Positions 48,216-60,827 of a stretch of DNA of 64,000 bases are shown here, in pieces (within the stretch, counting starts at the first letter, position 1; every line of letters begins with the position of its first letter). The stretch spans positions 958,001-1,022,000 of the forward strand of contig JAUTXW010000873.1 of NCBI GenBank assembly GCA_030620095.1. The letters run 5' to 3'. The DNA comes from Kuschelorhynchus macadamiae. Taxonomy: Eukaryota; Arthropoda; Insecta; Coleoptera; Curculionidae. Below the pieces are notes generated by a model. That model saw nothing but the letters and a program-made list of their open reading frames with translations, was not told the DNA's origin and did not search any database. Made by a program: the position numbers and the translations under genes.

Positions 48216-49389
48216 CTCATCAAAAAGTTAGTTCACATTGATTTGCAAATTTTGATTTTTATTTTTTTCGATAATCTCCTCAACATCTAAAAATAACGAA
48301 AATTTTATTTTTAAATTTAATTTGCCAACCACACTGTGCCATCTGTCCCCAATGTATTGGATAGATCTTTGATAAAATAAATTAAAATCACTTTTTAGTT
48401 TATTCTTGCTTACTTAAATAAAAAAGCCATTTTAGGACAAAAAAAACACAAGGACAATTTGTTTAAAAAAAGAAATGTCCTTTTCAAAAAAGGACAGGTG
48501 GCAACTCTACTTTCAAGCCAAGTTACTAGTGTATTCCGATATCTATTTACGAGCGTGCACGAATTGAGCACCAAAAATAATGCTAATCTGGGTGGAGTTG
48601 ACGGTACCTGAAACTCGACAATGAATTGAGCACCGTTCTTATCTTGATTTTCGATGACGTGATGGAGTAGATAATGGGTTCATACGTTAATGTGTATTCA
48701 TGTTCACTAAATGATAATAATACCGTAATTTCGTGGTATAATGTGCATATATATTTTACATAACCAATATGTGAAATGGAATGTGTCAGTAGACATACAT
48801 TGAATACCTACATACACACTTACTATAAATAACCATTTTTTAGTTTAAAATTTCGACAAATATATTAAATGGAATATGTAAGTATACATACATTGTAAAC
48901 CTACATATACATATGCATTTTATTTACGTATAATGCATACTTATAACTAATATTTTGTTGTAATTGGGGGTCGAATTAGGTCGAAATAATTTTCTAAGAA
49001 CCAGTTAGATAAGACTTAATCCCAGACGGCTCTCAATTCGTGAACTTGGAAACGGCATTTAAAAATTTGGTGCTCAATCCGTCCCCACCCCTATTTATAT
49101 TCTAATATGCTTATGCTTGTCCATAGATCTAATCTTATCTCGAGTCTAATCTAAGACAGTTTTTTCTTGTTCATTGTCCTTGACCAATTTGAAAGCGGAA
49201 GTTCTTAGGCAGCCAGATAGTGTTTATGTAGATTAAATAGACATTGGAAAACCCAAGAGCATATTTACCACGTCTTTATTAACTTCACTTCTATGTGTGT
49301 TCGGTTAATTATCTGGTTAATACTGTGTACCTTCAAATTTGGCATGCGTACACAGTTCGCGGGACTATACGTATATAGGATTTGGTACT

Positions 49390-51163
49390 TGATACCAGGA
49401 GAATAAATTAATTGAAGAGATTTTTTGATTAACAATCAGCCATTAAAGACACATAAAAATCAGAGATTTGTCAAATTTTGGCAAATGATTCCTGGTTTGT
49501 TTTCTAGCCATGAAAGCTCGCTTCAAATTAGACTTTTTGGCTCTAAAACTTGCAATTTTTAGTGCAGATAGGCTATAGCATAATTACTTGGGCAAAAAAT
49601 ATCTTTTATGGGGTAATTAAACCTCCAACTTTTTTTGTAATATTGGATGGCCAAAAAGTAGAAATATCTTTCAATTTTGTTGCCACAATATAACCCGATA
49701 TATTCTGGTAAGTATTGAAGTTAAATTATAGTAAGAATAGCTTTTTAAAATAACATTTTTAATCAATGGAAATCCAGGTCAGATGCCAACCAAACATAAT
49801 ATTTTAGCAAGTATGTAAGTTTTAATATAGTAATAATAGCTATATAAGAATGCCAGATTATGACATTTTAAGATAACAAAAATTGAGAGGAAAAATATGG
49901 TTTTTATTATGATATTTTTGTTTCCAAATTAAACTAAAATTGGGTAGTTTTATTTCGCTTATTTTTGCTACAATATTGCCAAAAAATGCCACTTTTTCAA
50001 ATTTACGTTTATAACCTATAAAACTATACTTAAATAGCAAACTGAAGATTTATTTAGAAGAACGAAATATAAATTATTTACCATACAAAATGTTTAAATA
50101 TTCCTCCATATATTATAAAAAAAGAAAACGCCGACTTGAGGTATTCGTCGTTTAATTTTGTTACGCTGGCTCCTGGGTCTTAAATTAGCCATTTTTTAGT
50201 GAGTACTAAAGGCAAACCAAGTAGGCATTTTTATTGGTAAAATTTTAGTAAATGTTGCTACGTTTAAAAATTATTGCCATATGATAAATATTAGCTTACA
50301 AAGTGGCCAATTTCAAGGAATATTTACTTAAAAAATAGCCCAAAAATTTTATGATTCGCTATGATTGAAATTAAAATTAAATTAATTTCCTAGCAGCCAT
50401 TACTTGACCACTTAAAAAAAAAAACATATTCTTTCTACCTATAAAAAGGTATTTTCATGCATGTTTTTTACGTTATGAGCTCTTTAATCAATTTTCTTAG
50501 TAAAATACATTTCCCAAGTAAGAAAAATAAAAAAAATACTTGTAGAAAACGAAATGTTTAGTTTTAAGAAGGGACGCGTGTTTTACATGCCTATTTTAGA
50601 CTCTTTTAATCTTAGAGTAAGAATTTCTTACTTTAAGCTTTTAAGAGTAAAAGTCCCTGCGCAAGTGTTTTTTGTCCCTACCAACCGTCAAAATTCTTAA
50701 AATATTCTACACAATAAGTCATACTGTATTTCTACGAAACCATGATTTGTTATCTTTGCATTTCCTCCTGGCACATAAATTCTTAAACTGATTGACTCTG
50801 TTAATACTATTCCTACGTAATTTGAAACAATTGATAATTTATCATGTAAATGAAGAAAAGTCAGAATTCAGATAAAAAAAGATCGATTTTAAAGTCAAAA
50901 AGTAGCTATAAACCCAACCATAAAATCAAAAGATAGGGTCGTATAATTGCCAATTGGCCATTTTATCCCATTATGGCCAAATTATTATTCCCCATTTAGC
51001 CATATTTCCGTCTTTATACTGTATTAGAACTATTATTTGGCTAGCAGTTTTAGCCAATGAGACAGGGATATTAGCCAATACCATAGCATTTTAGCCCATA
51101 TATGATTATATGTGCTACTTGGGTATTTGTGATGCGATTTAGCTGAGTTCGTTAGCTGGTTCA
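49390..51163. other. 1.77-kb insertion of unknown origin in segment A copy 2
   Basis: Present between tttggtact and gtttaaaa in copy 2; copy 1 has about 50 different bases there. AT-rich, with repeated words such as agccaat/tagccaa and ttagcaagtatgtaagtttt. No coding frame and no clear inverted ends, so the element type is not determined. Confidence 0.6.
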
Positions 51164-51657
51164 GTTTAAAAGTGCAAATTATGAATTTTTAGTTAACGTT
51201 CACTAATTTCAAAAAGTCAAACGAATTTCATCGTTCGTGCAGAGTTTGAAATAGGTAATGAAAATTGTCATCTCGGCCATCCTTATTTTTAATAGTTATT
51301 TTATTTTGCGACTCAAAACGCGACAACTTACGACGAGGAAGTATGACATAATCGGGTGCGGCATCAATACAGCTTTATACTAAAACATAAGTATATATTT
51401 ACATCCATAGACGTCGTTTGGGGGGGGGGGGTACAAGAAGCACCCTCTAGAGACTGCTCCAATCAAATTTGCCGAGTGTTATTTTGAAGTTGATTTGCAA
51501 TACTTTGACTGCATCACGTAAAAGCTGTGTTTATTTCCGTTGTTACTTTTCATTATACATACATCTATAGTAGATATACATTATTTTGCCCCCCCCCTGC
51601 AATTGTAATAAATATTCGAGGATAATTAAAGTTAATAATGGCGGAACATGGTTTAAT

Positions 51658-51846
51658 GTGTTATTAGGCATCCTGTACATTCCAAAATTATTTCTTATTC
51701 ATATTACATTAATTTTTACTAGCTAAATCCCTTTTTTTTTTGATCAGTGGACAATTTTAGAAAGAAAAATATAATGACAGTCCAGAACCTTCCAAAGTGC
51801 GGATATCAGGTCAGGTGGTAGAACCCAAAAACGGTATAGCATTACA
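51658..51846. mobile_element. 189-bp insertion with 10-bp direct repeat
   Basis: The flanking atggtttaat occurs on both sides (51648-51657 and 51847-51856) and only once in segment A copy 1 (near 43877). The inserted sequence shows no inverted ends or protein. A 10-bp duplication would suit a LINE-mobilised short element, though no A-rich tail is obvious. Confidence 0.7.
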
Positions 51847-51918
51847 ATGGTTTAATTTTAAAAAGATCAAAATACAATTTTGATTTGCAAAACAAATATT
51901 CTGCAAGATATACAATAA

Positions 51919-52484
51919 ATACAGTTAACAAAAAATGAAATTAACTAAATTAAAAAAAAAAATAATTAAAAATAAACGCGTAAAAAGAATTTGCCATTTT
52001 TTCGGTAGATTTAAATTTAAGATCGTTTTCAATTTCTTGGTAACTTTCAGAAATATGCATCACCTGATCAAAAAGCGGGTTTACATTGGTTTGCAAATTT
52101 GGATTTTTAATTTTTTCGATAATCTCAAAATCTGAAAATAATGTAAATTTTATTTTTAAATTTAATTTGCAGATCACACTGTGCCAACTGTCTTCAGAAT
52201 AGTCATACCATTTTTCAATGTATTGGATTCGATAAAATGCATTAAAATCACTTTCTAGTTCATTCTTGCTGGTCGCGTCAAAATAATTCAACTTAACTTT
52301 GGTTTCAAACCCAAAAAAGAATGTTTTCGGGCGAAATCACGGATAATCAGTGCAGTGGAATAATAATTATAATAATTAGGGGAAAATACGTAAATAAAAA
52401 GGACATTTTAGGACATAAAAAATCACAAGGATAATTTGCTCAAAAAAAACTGCTCTTTTCAAAAAAGGGCAGGTGGCAACCCTA
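51919..52484 (-). mobile_element. hAT copy 3, right half, flank ggttgaac
   Basis: The right tip (reverse complement TAGGGTTGCCACC) ends at 52484 and is followed by ggttgaac (52485-52492), identical to the flank left of hAT copy 2. The minus-strand frame (NELESDFNAFYRIQYIEKWY, then HISESYQEIENDL) matches the other copies. The left half is lost by the deletion at 51918. Confidence 0.92.
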
Positions 52485-52492
52485 GGTTGAAC

Positions 52493-53044
52493 ACCTAACC
52501 CCTCACTCCTTGTCTACGTTCCTGGAGTGTACTATTTTTTTATCTCCTAAATTTATTCCTCAGCTCGCTCCAGAGTTTACTTCTACTATTTATTGTAAGT
52601 ACAATGGGGGTGTTTGATATTTTGCTTCTAAACTATTATTACAAGAATTCCTTTTCTTAAGTCAGTTGTTCGGATAAGGTTTGTTTTTACTAAACTTTTA
52701 AGTAATTTAACATTTTTTTCATTAGTTTATATGACGTATGTTAATCCCTAATGTTCCAACACAAATAAATCTCATTGTTGTTAGTTAAAATTATTACCAT
52801 TAATAAAAAAAGTTGTTATTCTTATTCGGTTTCTCGACGGCTCTGACCTGCGTATAAAAAAAGAACAAAAGCGATCGCACACCAGACGTATACGGATTTA
52901 ATTTATGATCGGAAGGTTATTGCAGTGTATTGTTCGAACAAAAATGATAATCTAGATAATACTTTTCCCTTGTTTACGATTTTAACTGCGTGATAAATAA
53001 TGCATCCTTATTTTTTTTTATTCGATAACAATAAATTTACCTTT
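52493..53044. other. AT-rich spacer
   Basis: No gene or repeat recognised. Confidence 0.4.
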
Positions 53045-53580
53045 TGTATGTGGAACAACAACTTTCGTCTACGCAAAAACAATACGCAATAACGTCACAA
53101 AAAACAACGTTGACCGCGACGACTGCGGCCCTGTCGACCGAAAACGGGTCCGAAATAATCGGTATTAATGCAATTTAACGCCCGGCTTTTGCATAAATAT
53201 CTCCAAAATAACAAGTCAAGGCTAAGCCGGGATTCATAACAAAATGTGACCCATGCACGTACTTCTGTTGTGGCCGCACAAAACATAGGACGAAACACTG
53301 ACAGGGGGATTTACACACGCAAGAACGCACACAAGGACGAACACCTGTCGAAACGGCACTTATCATATCACTAAAATGTTTTTCTGTGTGCGAATTCCCC
53401 GCATCTTCTTTGCGATTTCGTTTGTTTTGGATACCTTGATGTCTCGATTTTGCAGTCGTCGACGACTGCGCGGCCCGCTGTGTTGTCATATTAACAGCCG
53501 AGAATTCTCGGAAACTTTTACGGTGTGGTCTGATATAATTGTATACGAACCAGATGTTCCTTTTTGTTTTGCGTAATCAC
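53045..53580. promoter_or_regulatory. CpG-richer patch, possible promoter or 5' exon
   Basis: Several dense CpG clusters (cgtctacgc, gaccgcgacgactgcggcc, gtcgtcgacgactgcgcgg) stand out from the AT-rich surroundings, and no transposon ends are seen. Open frames on both strands have no recognised motif. A minus-strand promoter here would be in the right orientation for the exon at 3918-4169, whose untranslated leader shows it has an upstream exon; that link is inference. Confidence 0.3.
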
Positions 53581-54425
53581 CAGTTTATCTTTGCTGAACA
53601 AGCTCTAAAGTATCAACATAGTAGTACAACGTAGTAGTCCTCAGATTAAATGATTATTTTAAAAAGAAAGTAGTTACAATTTCGATATTGCAAGCCAGTT
53701 CATTTTAAAATGCCAGTGGCGAGTTCTATAGAACAGGGGGCCATGGAGGGTTTAGACTCGGACGAACAAACAATATAACATATAAGATGTGCCTGAAGAA
53801 CATTTTAAAATGTACAATGAACAAAAAGCCCTCTGATGTTCTCGACCTTAGAGGTTTCAGAATTATACCACATATCCTTCTATCCTATATCCATTCTCAA
53901 ACTTGCTCTTATTCTTTATTCGTTTATGGAAAGCCTCTTAATTCTATGATTCCAGATCGTTTTTAATGATATCTCCAAGGCTTTCGGTAAAGCCGGAGAT
54001 ATCCTTATCAAATTCTCGCTCATGTCTTCCTCAAAAACCCTGTACGTGCCAGTAGCTTTAGCGTTTGAAGTATTTTTATAGCGATCACTTTTTTGGCTTC
54101 TCCAAAATCAAATAGGCTTCACACAAGTTTCTTGTTGGTACCAACCAGCAAGTCTGTCCAGATCTATGTCTTCTTCTTCTTCATTCCTGTTTATTCTGTT
54201 ACATAACAGGACTTATTGGCTTTGCTACAAGGCAGTCGCCAGATTGCTCTCCGTCCGGGGCTCAGAGTCGTTAAATCGGCGACTCTCGAAGTCGGCCCTG
54301 CACCTTGTTCCAGTTTGGAGACGTTATCGGTAGGATATCCGGATGGCGAGGTCTAAGCTCCCGAATACCCCGAATCTTTCAAATGCTTTTTAATATTTCC
54401 TCTCTAAATTTTTGAAATTCATCTA
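53581..54425. other. Spacer, moderately G+C-rich on the right
   Basis: 54215-54365 has a higher G+C content (tccgtccggggctcagagtc, cggcgactctcgaagtcgg), possibly an old retroelement. No frame supports a product. Confidence 0.35.
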
Positions 54426-54759
54426 GGCTTCCACTAGGTGCCCCTTGAGAGTACTACTGATATCACGAGATGATCCTTTCTTTCAAGCTATCCCCTTATC
54501 CCTCCCACTCCCGCCACGTAGCGGCCATTACGCTAATAATCTCTGTAGAACTGCGGCAGACGAACGGGATAGAATGCAGGAACAACTAGGCCTCACACGT
54601 TCACAGCGTCTGCTCCCTTTCTAGCGGTGTCGTTAGTTTCCACACTGAGCGGTTGAGCCTCCCGTTTCCCCTGGAAATAAAGCAGCAAAACCGAACACGT
54701 GGAACCACTTATGTTAATAACACAGAGGTTTGCATTCGACGAGACGAACCGGAAGACTG
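54426..54759 (+). repeat. 330-bp dispersed repeat, copy 2
   Basis: Counterpart of 14071-14404, differing by scattered substitutions. Flanks are unrelated on both sides, so the unit itself is the mobile or duplicated part. Confidence 0.75.
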
Positions 54760-56195
54760 CAGATCTATGTCTCTAGAGCAGTTCACCTCCACTAACCAAC
54801 AATCTTCTTCACTATATTATAACCTGCTACACCTTTGGCAAGAAAACTACTACTACTAATCATTTAGCCAACCAAAATATTTTTCTTCTCGTACCTATCT
54901 TGTATTTCCTACAGGGTACCAAAATACTAAATTATATACATGCTTATATTGGAAGTACGAGCCTCAACTCTTATGCATCCCTTCATTCAGCGACTACAAA
55001 AAGGGATTAAAAACTTGCGACCAAACCCTGTAACAGCAAAGCCGTGCACAGCAGAGTGCTGGAGCGTGGTGCAACTACGAATTCCTTATATCTACTTAAT
55101 TTTTTTATTAACCATTTTAGATAAGATATATGGGCGACAATATACGCTTATATTTTCCAGAAAACCCTTTTTTAGCATTTGGGAATGGGATAGAATGTTT
55201 CTGTAGCCCGCTAATCGGTGAATCGACTGATTAAGCACTATGCGACAATGAGGCGCCACATTTTCAAGCAGAATAAACTACTGAAAATTTGCTAGTCTTC
55301 TACTGGTAAAAAAAGTTAAGATGAATTTTATTGTTGGAACTCTCTCTCTTTCTTTCTCCTCTGTATCTTTCTCAACGCATAGTCTTTTATAGAAAGGTTC
55401 TTGACAATTTTCTTGACTGTCTTTGAAAATTAAGGCATTAATCCTGTATTTCTATTTAAAAATATCTAATTAGGTTATACCTACCTTTTTTCTGTTTAAT
55501 ATTCTTTCCTAATTTTAAAAGAAAATATAAGAGAAATGCTACAACTCCAATTTTTAAAGTGTTAAATTTTATTTCCAGGCAAATTCCGTCTTTTTTTAAG
55601 GGGATGATATCTTACATAAACGTTTTATATACTCATTCATCATTTATTAGATTCGGAAGTGGCGCTGGCGCAAAGAGTTTTAGGACAAGGAGATCTTTTT
55701 TAGACACATAAACATGTACATCTCGGTTAAAATGTTTAAAAAGTACAATTTTATGAACAATTGTTCATCTAAAAAACATACATAAAGTATTTCTTGAAAA
55801 AATAGGTACTTTGGAGTAGATGACCATTTTGCTGATATTATTAATATAAATGAATGAGACGCATTTCTTTTTAAAAAAAGATATTTAATTAAACCAGCCT
55901 TTTTTTAATAATCATAAAAAAACTTCTTTTCCTTTCTATTGTAACAACATGATATCACAAAAACTTCAGTTTTAAATTTATTTACTATTCATACCTTAAT
56001 TTACAAGAAAGTATATATTCCAAATTTCCAAATATCTGTTATAATTAATATTTTTTATATACTTTCTTGTATATTATAATATGACGCATTCACCATTGTG
56101 AACAGAATTAAACTACCAGGAATTACCCTCTTTACACTTCGAACATTGAACTACAATGTTCGAAATCTGGCGTAGCTACACCCCGCCCACTGATG
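54760..56195. other. AT-rich spacer
   Basis: No gene recognised. tatactttcttg/caagaaagtata near 56009 and 56059 form a short inverted pair around an AT stretch. Confidence 0.4.
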
Positions 56196-56371
56196 CAAGG
56201 GCCCGGACATCAAGCCAAAGGGAAACTATTATTTTTTAAGAAGGTGAATAGCAACTTATCTGCGAAGTACAAGACGGAAGATATTTTTTTAGTCATCGGT
56301 TATTTGTAAACCTTGCCCACCTCAGGGGCCCCCCTAAACAGTTAAAGCCATAAGTCCTAAGTCCGGCACTG
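56196..56371. mobile_element. Possible small hAT-like element
   Basis: The left end reads CAAGGGCCCGGACATCAAG and the reverse complement of the right end reads CAGTGCCGGACTTAGGAC, a typical hAT-type tip. Target duplications do not match, so only the right end is convincing. Confidence 0.35.
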
Positions 56372-56403
56372 TTGTTGGGGTTACATTTATTCAAAATTTT
56401 CAA

Positions 56404-57283
<880 letters not shown>

Positions 57284-57284
<1 letters not shown>

Positions 57285-57649
57285 AACGGAACTTAATAAG
57301 GTGATTTTGGGCTCAAAAATAATTGTAGTAAGCTCTTTAATTTTATTTCGAAATATCCTTGGTTGCCAAGTTATCGTTTGTCAAAGTGAAAGTTCTAGAT
57401 TATATTTTATTAAATAATTGGCTTAATTTACTTCAGAATAAGTAGAAAATTGGTACGCGAACTAAATTCATCAAGTCCTCTAGCGGTAAATAATCAAACT
57501 ATTTTAAATATAATCTAGAATTTTAACTTTGACAGACGATAACTTCGCAATCAATGACATTTCGAAAAAAAATTAAATTACTTACTATCATTATTTTAGT
57601 GTACGAAATAACTTTTTTTTTGTGATCAATTTTAGAAACACCCCGTATA
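57284..57649. repeat. Inverted-repeat element next to the (TA)n tract
   Basis: The left arm (57284-57417) and right arm (57498-57649) pair over most of their length, sharing AAGTTATCGT(T/C)TGTCAAAG, TTCTAGATTATATTT and an outer TATA(A/C)CGG tip. The right tip reads ACACCCCGTATAC. The TA target typical of such elements merges on the left with the TA tract, which may have expanded from it. Confidence 0.65.
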
Positions 57650-58091
57650 CAAGTTAGTATCACTAACTAGACTAGAGGCTGCGCCGAAACATCCGACTGG
57701 TGCTCACCACCTACAAAGACGACAAGAACTGAGCCAGCGCAGTTGTACCCAGAAGATTCACATCTATAGTAGGTGTAATCTGAGATTCGAGGGTATGTGG
57801 AGGGGGGACAACCTCTGAATTATTTTAAAAATGTTATTCTATAATGTCTGTTATGTTACTGAAAAATTTAGGAACTGAAAGATTAATCAATTGTTGTGCT
57901 AGAAGTTGTGTTCATGGGGATGTTATAAAATGTTTTAACGTCAGGGTCGTAGGAAAGGGGCCAAGGCGCTTCTGCAAGGAGGTCACTAAATTGAATGCCC
58001 TGCATTTTTTATATATTTGGGGGACGTAAAATGTTGTTTTATACACTCGGATGCAATATCTTCTTTGCACGGTCCTGGTAAAGGATATGGT
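57650..58091. other. Spacer
   Basis: No supported gene. A G+C-richer stretch at 57670-57790 has no recognisable identity. Confidence 0.4.
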
Positions 58092-58093
58092 TA

Positions 58094-60825
58094 GGGGAAA
58101 GTAGGGAGCATTCGACCGTTTTCAATTCAAAGATTTCTATTGAAAAATGTATTCAATAATTTAGGTTTTTTTAGATGTGGGCCATAAGAAAGAACTATTT
58201 GGTACATAATAAAACAATAAAACAAGAAAAAAACTTTTGCGATTATTGAATTTTGCATTTTTTTCTAAAAATCTACATATGGTCGAATCCTCCCTACTAC
58301 TGGGGTAAGTTCAACCATCGCATGGGGAGGATTAAACCACATAATTAAATGAAACCAAATAGTCTTTAGAAACGTATATTATACAAAATAAAACAAAACA
58401 AAACAAACTCTGGGAAAATTTAGAAACTTATTATTTAACTAGCGAATATTCCACCCATTAAAGTTGTAATTAAAAACGTACAAATTAGCTGTTCTTGCAG
58501 TCCCTTCATTTTTGGCTCTGGGAAGAATGCTTAATATATCATCTCTTTCGACCACAGAAGTATCTTCAATAACAGGGAAGACAAAAGTGTTGGATCTATT
58601 TTTCTTTCGTAGAAATGTCACTTTGATATTGTTTTCGATAACTGAAAGAACCTGTCCAATGTAATATAAGACTGTGGTTTTAGTCGGAAATTTTACAATT
58701 GTAAAATTCCCCTGTCGAACTAAGTCTCCACTTTTTAACATTGGGAACTCTTCAGCTGTCAAGTCCTCGGAGTCGTCGTCATCTGTATCAGCCATTTCAA
58801 TTGACTTGTCACTTTCTTCACTGTCAGATGTGTCCTCTTTTAAAATAGATCTTTTAACTGGTGGTTTTTTAATTTTACTTTTCACAGCAGTCAATTTTAA
58901 AGTTTTCTTTCTTTCACTTTCTGCCTGTATCCTGCCCAACTCTTCTAGTTCAGGTGTCAACGTATATATTTTTGACTTGGAAGCATTATTTCTCCTTTTT
59001 TTTGCCTTTGGTTCGGCTATAGGAAAGGGACGGATTATTTCAAATGATTTCCTTTCAGTCGGTAATATGTCGTCATTTTCCTGTGAAGTAGAGGGTTTTA
59101 CAATAACATTACTGTGAATAATAATGCGTCTATCAGAAGACGATTCCTCAGTTTCTTTATTTGGAAAATTATCTTCTGTGATCGTGCTTCCTGAAGAGAT
59201 ATCATCTTTTTTATTTTCTTGTCTTATGGTTAACTTTTTACCGCTAAAAATTGAACTCGGTGCGAAATCTTCTTCAGAAAAAGCTAGACGATTCACAGGC
59301 CAAATTCCCGGTTTCTTAAAAGAATTAATTATATTGGACATTGTGAAAGAACGGATATATGCTTTGTTAGTTAATTCGCCAATTCGTCTTATCGTTATAA
59401 TTTCCCCAGGATGTGATGTCAACCAATCATTGAAAGCAACAGAAGTAGCAGCCTTGAATGGACCAAAAACCCCAACATCAAGAGGCTGCATTCGATGACT
59501 CGTGTGCGGTGGAAATGATACAATTGAAATGCCTGACTCCTTGCACAATTTCATGGCTTCGTAAGACGTGTGCGAAGAATGATTATCCAACAGGATTAAA
59601 ATACGGTTTTGTATAGAGCAATTTGTATGTTTTATTATGTGTTTAAGAACGTCTGTAAATAAATCTCTTGTCATCTATCCTGTTTTATTCCCTAATACGA
59701 GTGATGAAGCGGGTGCAGATTTGAGCTCCAGTAAAATTGTATTTTGTGAGCTCGCTAATATAGTATTCAAAAAACTCTTCAACCCTGTTTTTATTGAATC
59801 CTGTGGACCTCTGCAAACTTGTACTCTTCGGCGTTCTTAAAGATAGGTCTGGATGTCTCGACATGAAACCATAGAGCCAATCTAACCCTGCAACAACCGT
59901 TTAAAACTTATTTTTGAGCTTAAAAATTACAATAACTTACCCGCTATTTTATTTTTTTCCCATGACTCAGGATAATTGCAGCGGTTGCGGATAGCATATT
60001 CACATGCCAATTCCCTTATTTGGCGATAAGAAAGACCATAATGTAAAGCCGAACATTTCTTAATATAGCTACTAAGATCACTTTCTTCCTCAGCTGAGAG
60101 CACTTGACGATTTGTATATTTACTTTGAAACTTTTTGACGTCCTCGTCGTCAGATAAACCCGAATCTGAATTTTCATAAATCGGCTGTTTATGGTTAAGC
60201 TTAATTTTTTTAATCCTTGACATGAGCGTGCTTCTTTTTATACCATAATTCCGTGAAACCTCTCTAATGGGTATTTTATTTTTGAAATGATCCCTCAATG
60301 CTCTTTTGATACAATTTTCGTCAACTTCTCTCTGAGTTTTTCTCTTATATACTCTTGGCATCTAAAATTTGATACCTCTATGTAATAAAAGGTATTAACA
60401 GGGAGCATTCGACCACTGGTCGAATGCTCCCTAATTTAGGAGGTCGAATCCACCCGAACATGTAAAATAATACGGCCCTGCCTTTAAGTAAACATCAGAG
60501 TCTTTTGAGGTTATGTTGAAATACGGTACAGGTGTATTAAATCAAGTACTTTTCAGATAAAATACAAAAAAATTCACCAACCTAACACTCTATCAACAAT
60601 AAACAATATCTTATATTGGATAAAACGTACCTTTATTTGGGATTTTTAAGTTTTATCACTAAAAAAACATAAAAAATAACATTTATTTGAAGTTTTGGCG
60701 CGGAAGCGTGTTATAACAATGCAACGATTAAAATTTCCATGGACCGTACTCAAAACATTCATTAATAACAAGTATACAGAGGGTGGTTCAATGCTCCCGG
60801 TGGTCGAATTCACCCCACTCTCCCC
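58094..60825 (-). mobile_element. pogo-like element 2 (TA target)
   Basis: Left tip GGGGAAAGTAGGGAGCATTC followed by GACC, and reverse complement of the right tip GGGGAGAGTGGGGTGAATTC followed by GACC. TA lies on each side (58092-58093; 60826-60827). The word GTCGAAT/ATTCGAC recurs subterminally (58139 side and 60400-60440). It encodes a two-exon transposase on the minus strand. Confidence 0.92.
58439..60361 (-). pseudogene. pogo-like transposase with 53-bp intron and internal deletion
   Basis: Exon 1 (60361-59941) starts MPRVYKRKTQREVDENCIKR, with a psq-type helix-turn-helix (IREVSRNYGIKRSTLMSRIK) and a CENP-B-like second half (SYRQIRELACEYAIRN) for terminus binding. A 53-bp intron (59940-59888, GTAAGT...TTGCAG) joins to GLDWLYGFMSRHPDLSLRTP and GFNKNRVEEFFEYYISEL. 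At about 59718 roughly 100 residues, including the first catalytic Asp box, are deleted. The frame resumes as APASSLVLGNKTG-stop-MTRDLF (TAG at 59675-59677 replaces an expected Trp). The remainder is open to 58439: ILILLDNHSSHTS and FPPHTSHRMQPLDVGVF (35 residues between second and third Asp). An acidic/Ser-rich linker follows, then a C-terminal block with YIGQVL, VTFLRKK and RDDILSILPR shared with element 1. Confidence 0.92.
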
Positions 60826-60827
60826 TA

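Larger units (their letters stand above)
44217..48509 (-). mobile_element. hAT copy 2, chimeric flanks, split by Transib
   Basis: Left tip TAGGGTTGCCACG at 44217, preceded by ggttgaac (44209-44216). Right tip (reverse complement TAGAGTTGCCACC) ends at 48509, followed by ctttcaag (48510-48517). The two flanks are therefore from different insertion sites: the left belongs to copy 3 and the right to copy 1. The Transib element at 44307-47802 lies 90 bp inside the left end; removing it restores hAT sequence matching copy 1. Confidence 0.92.
48510..51918 (+). repeat. Segment A, copy 2
   Basis: Direct duplicate of 39801-44216, lacking the pogo-like and retrotransposon insertions. It has its own extras: 49390-51163 (1.77 kb), about 115 bp near 51472-51585, and 51658-51846 (10-bp duplication). 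Its right end is cut near 51918, where the sequence jumps into the interior of hAT copy 3; the corresponding 290 bp of copy 1 (43930-44216) and the left end of copy 3 are deleted. Confidence 0.92.

Noticed and set aside
44217..52484. One 8.3-kb composite hAT transposon flanked by ggttgaac
   Set aside because: The internal right tip at 48509 followed by ctttcaag, and the duplicated segment A, are better explained by recombination between separate hAT copies than by a single composite insertion.
53095..53489. Possible minus-strand gene of about 100 codons
   Set aside because: No motif, no splice context that I can defend, and overlapping frames on both strands follow from the high CpG content; kept only as a compositional patch.
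58674..59498. Plus-strand open frames
   Set aside because: They lie antisense to the well-supported pogo transposase exon and are Ser/Leu-rich shadows.
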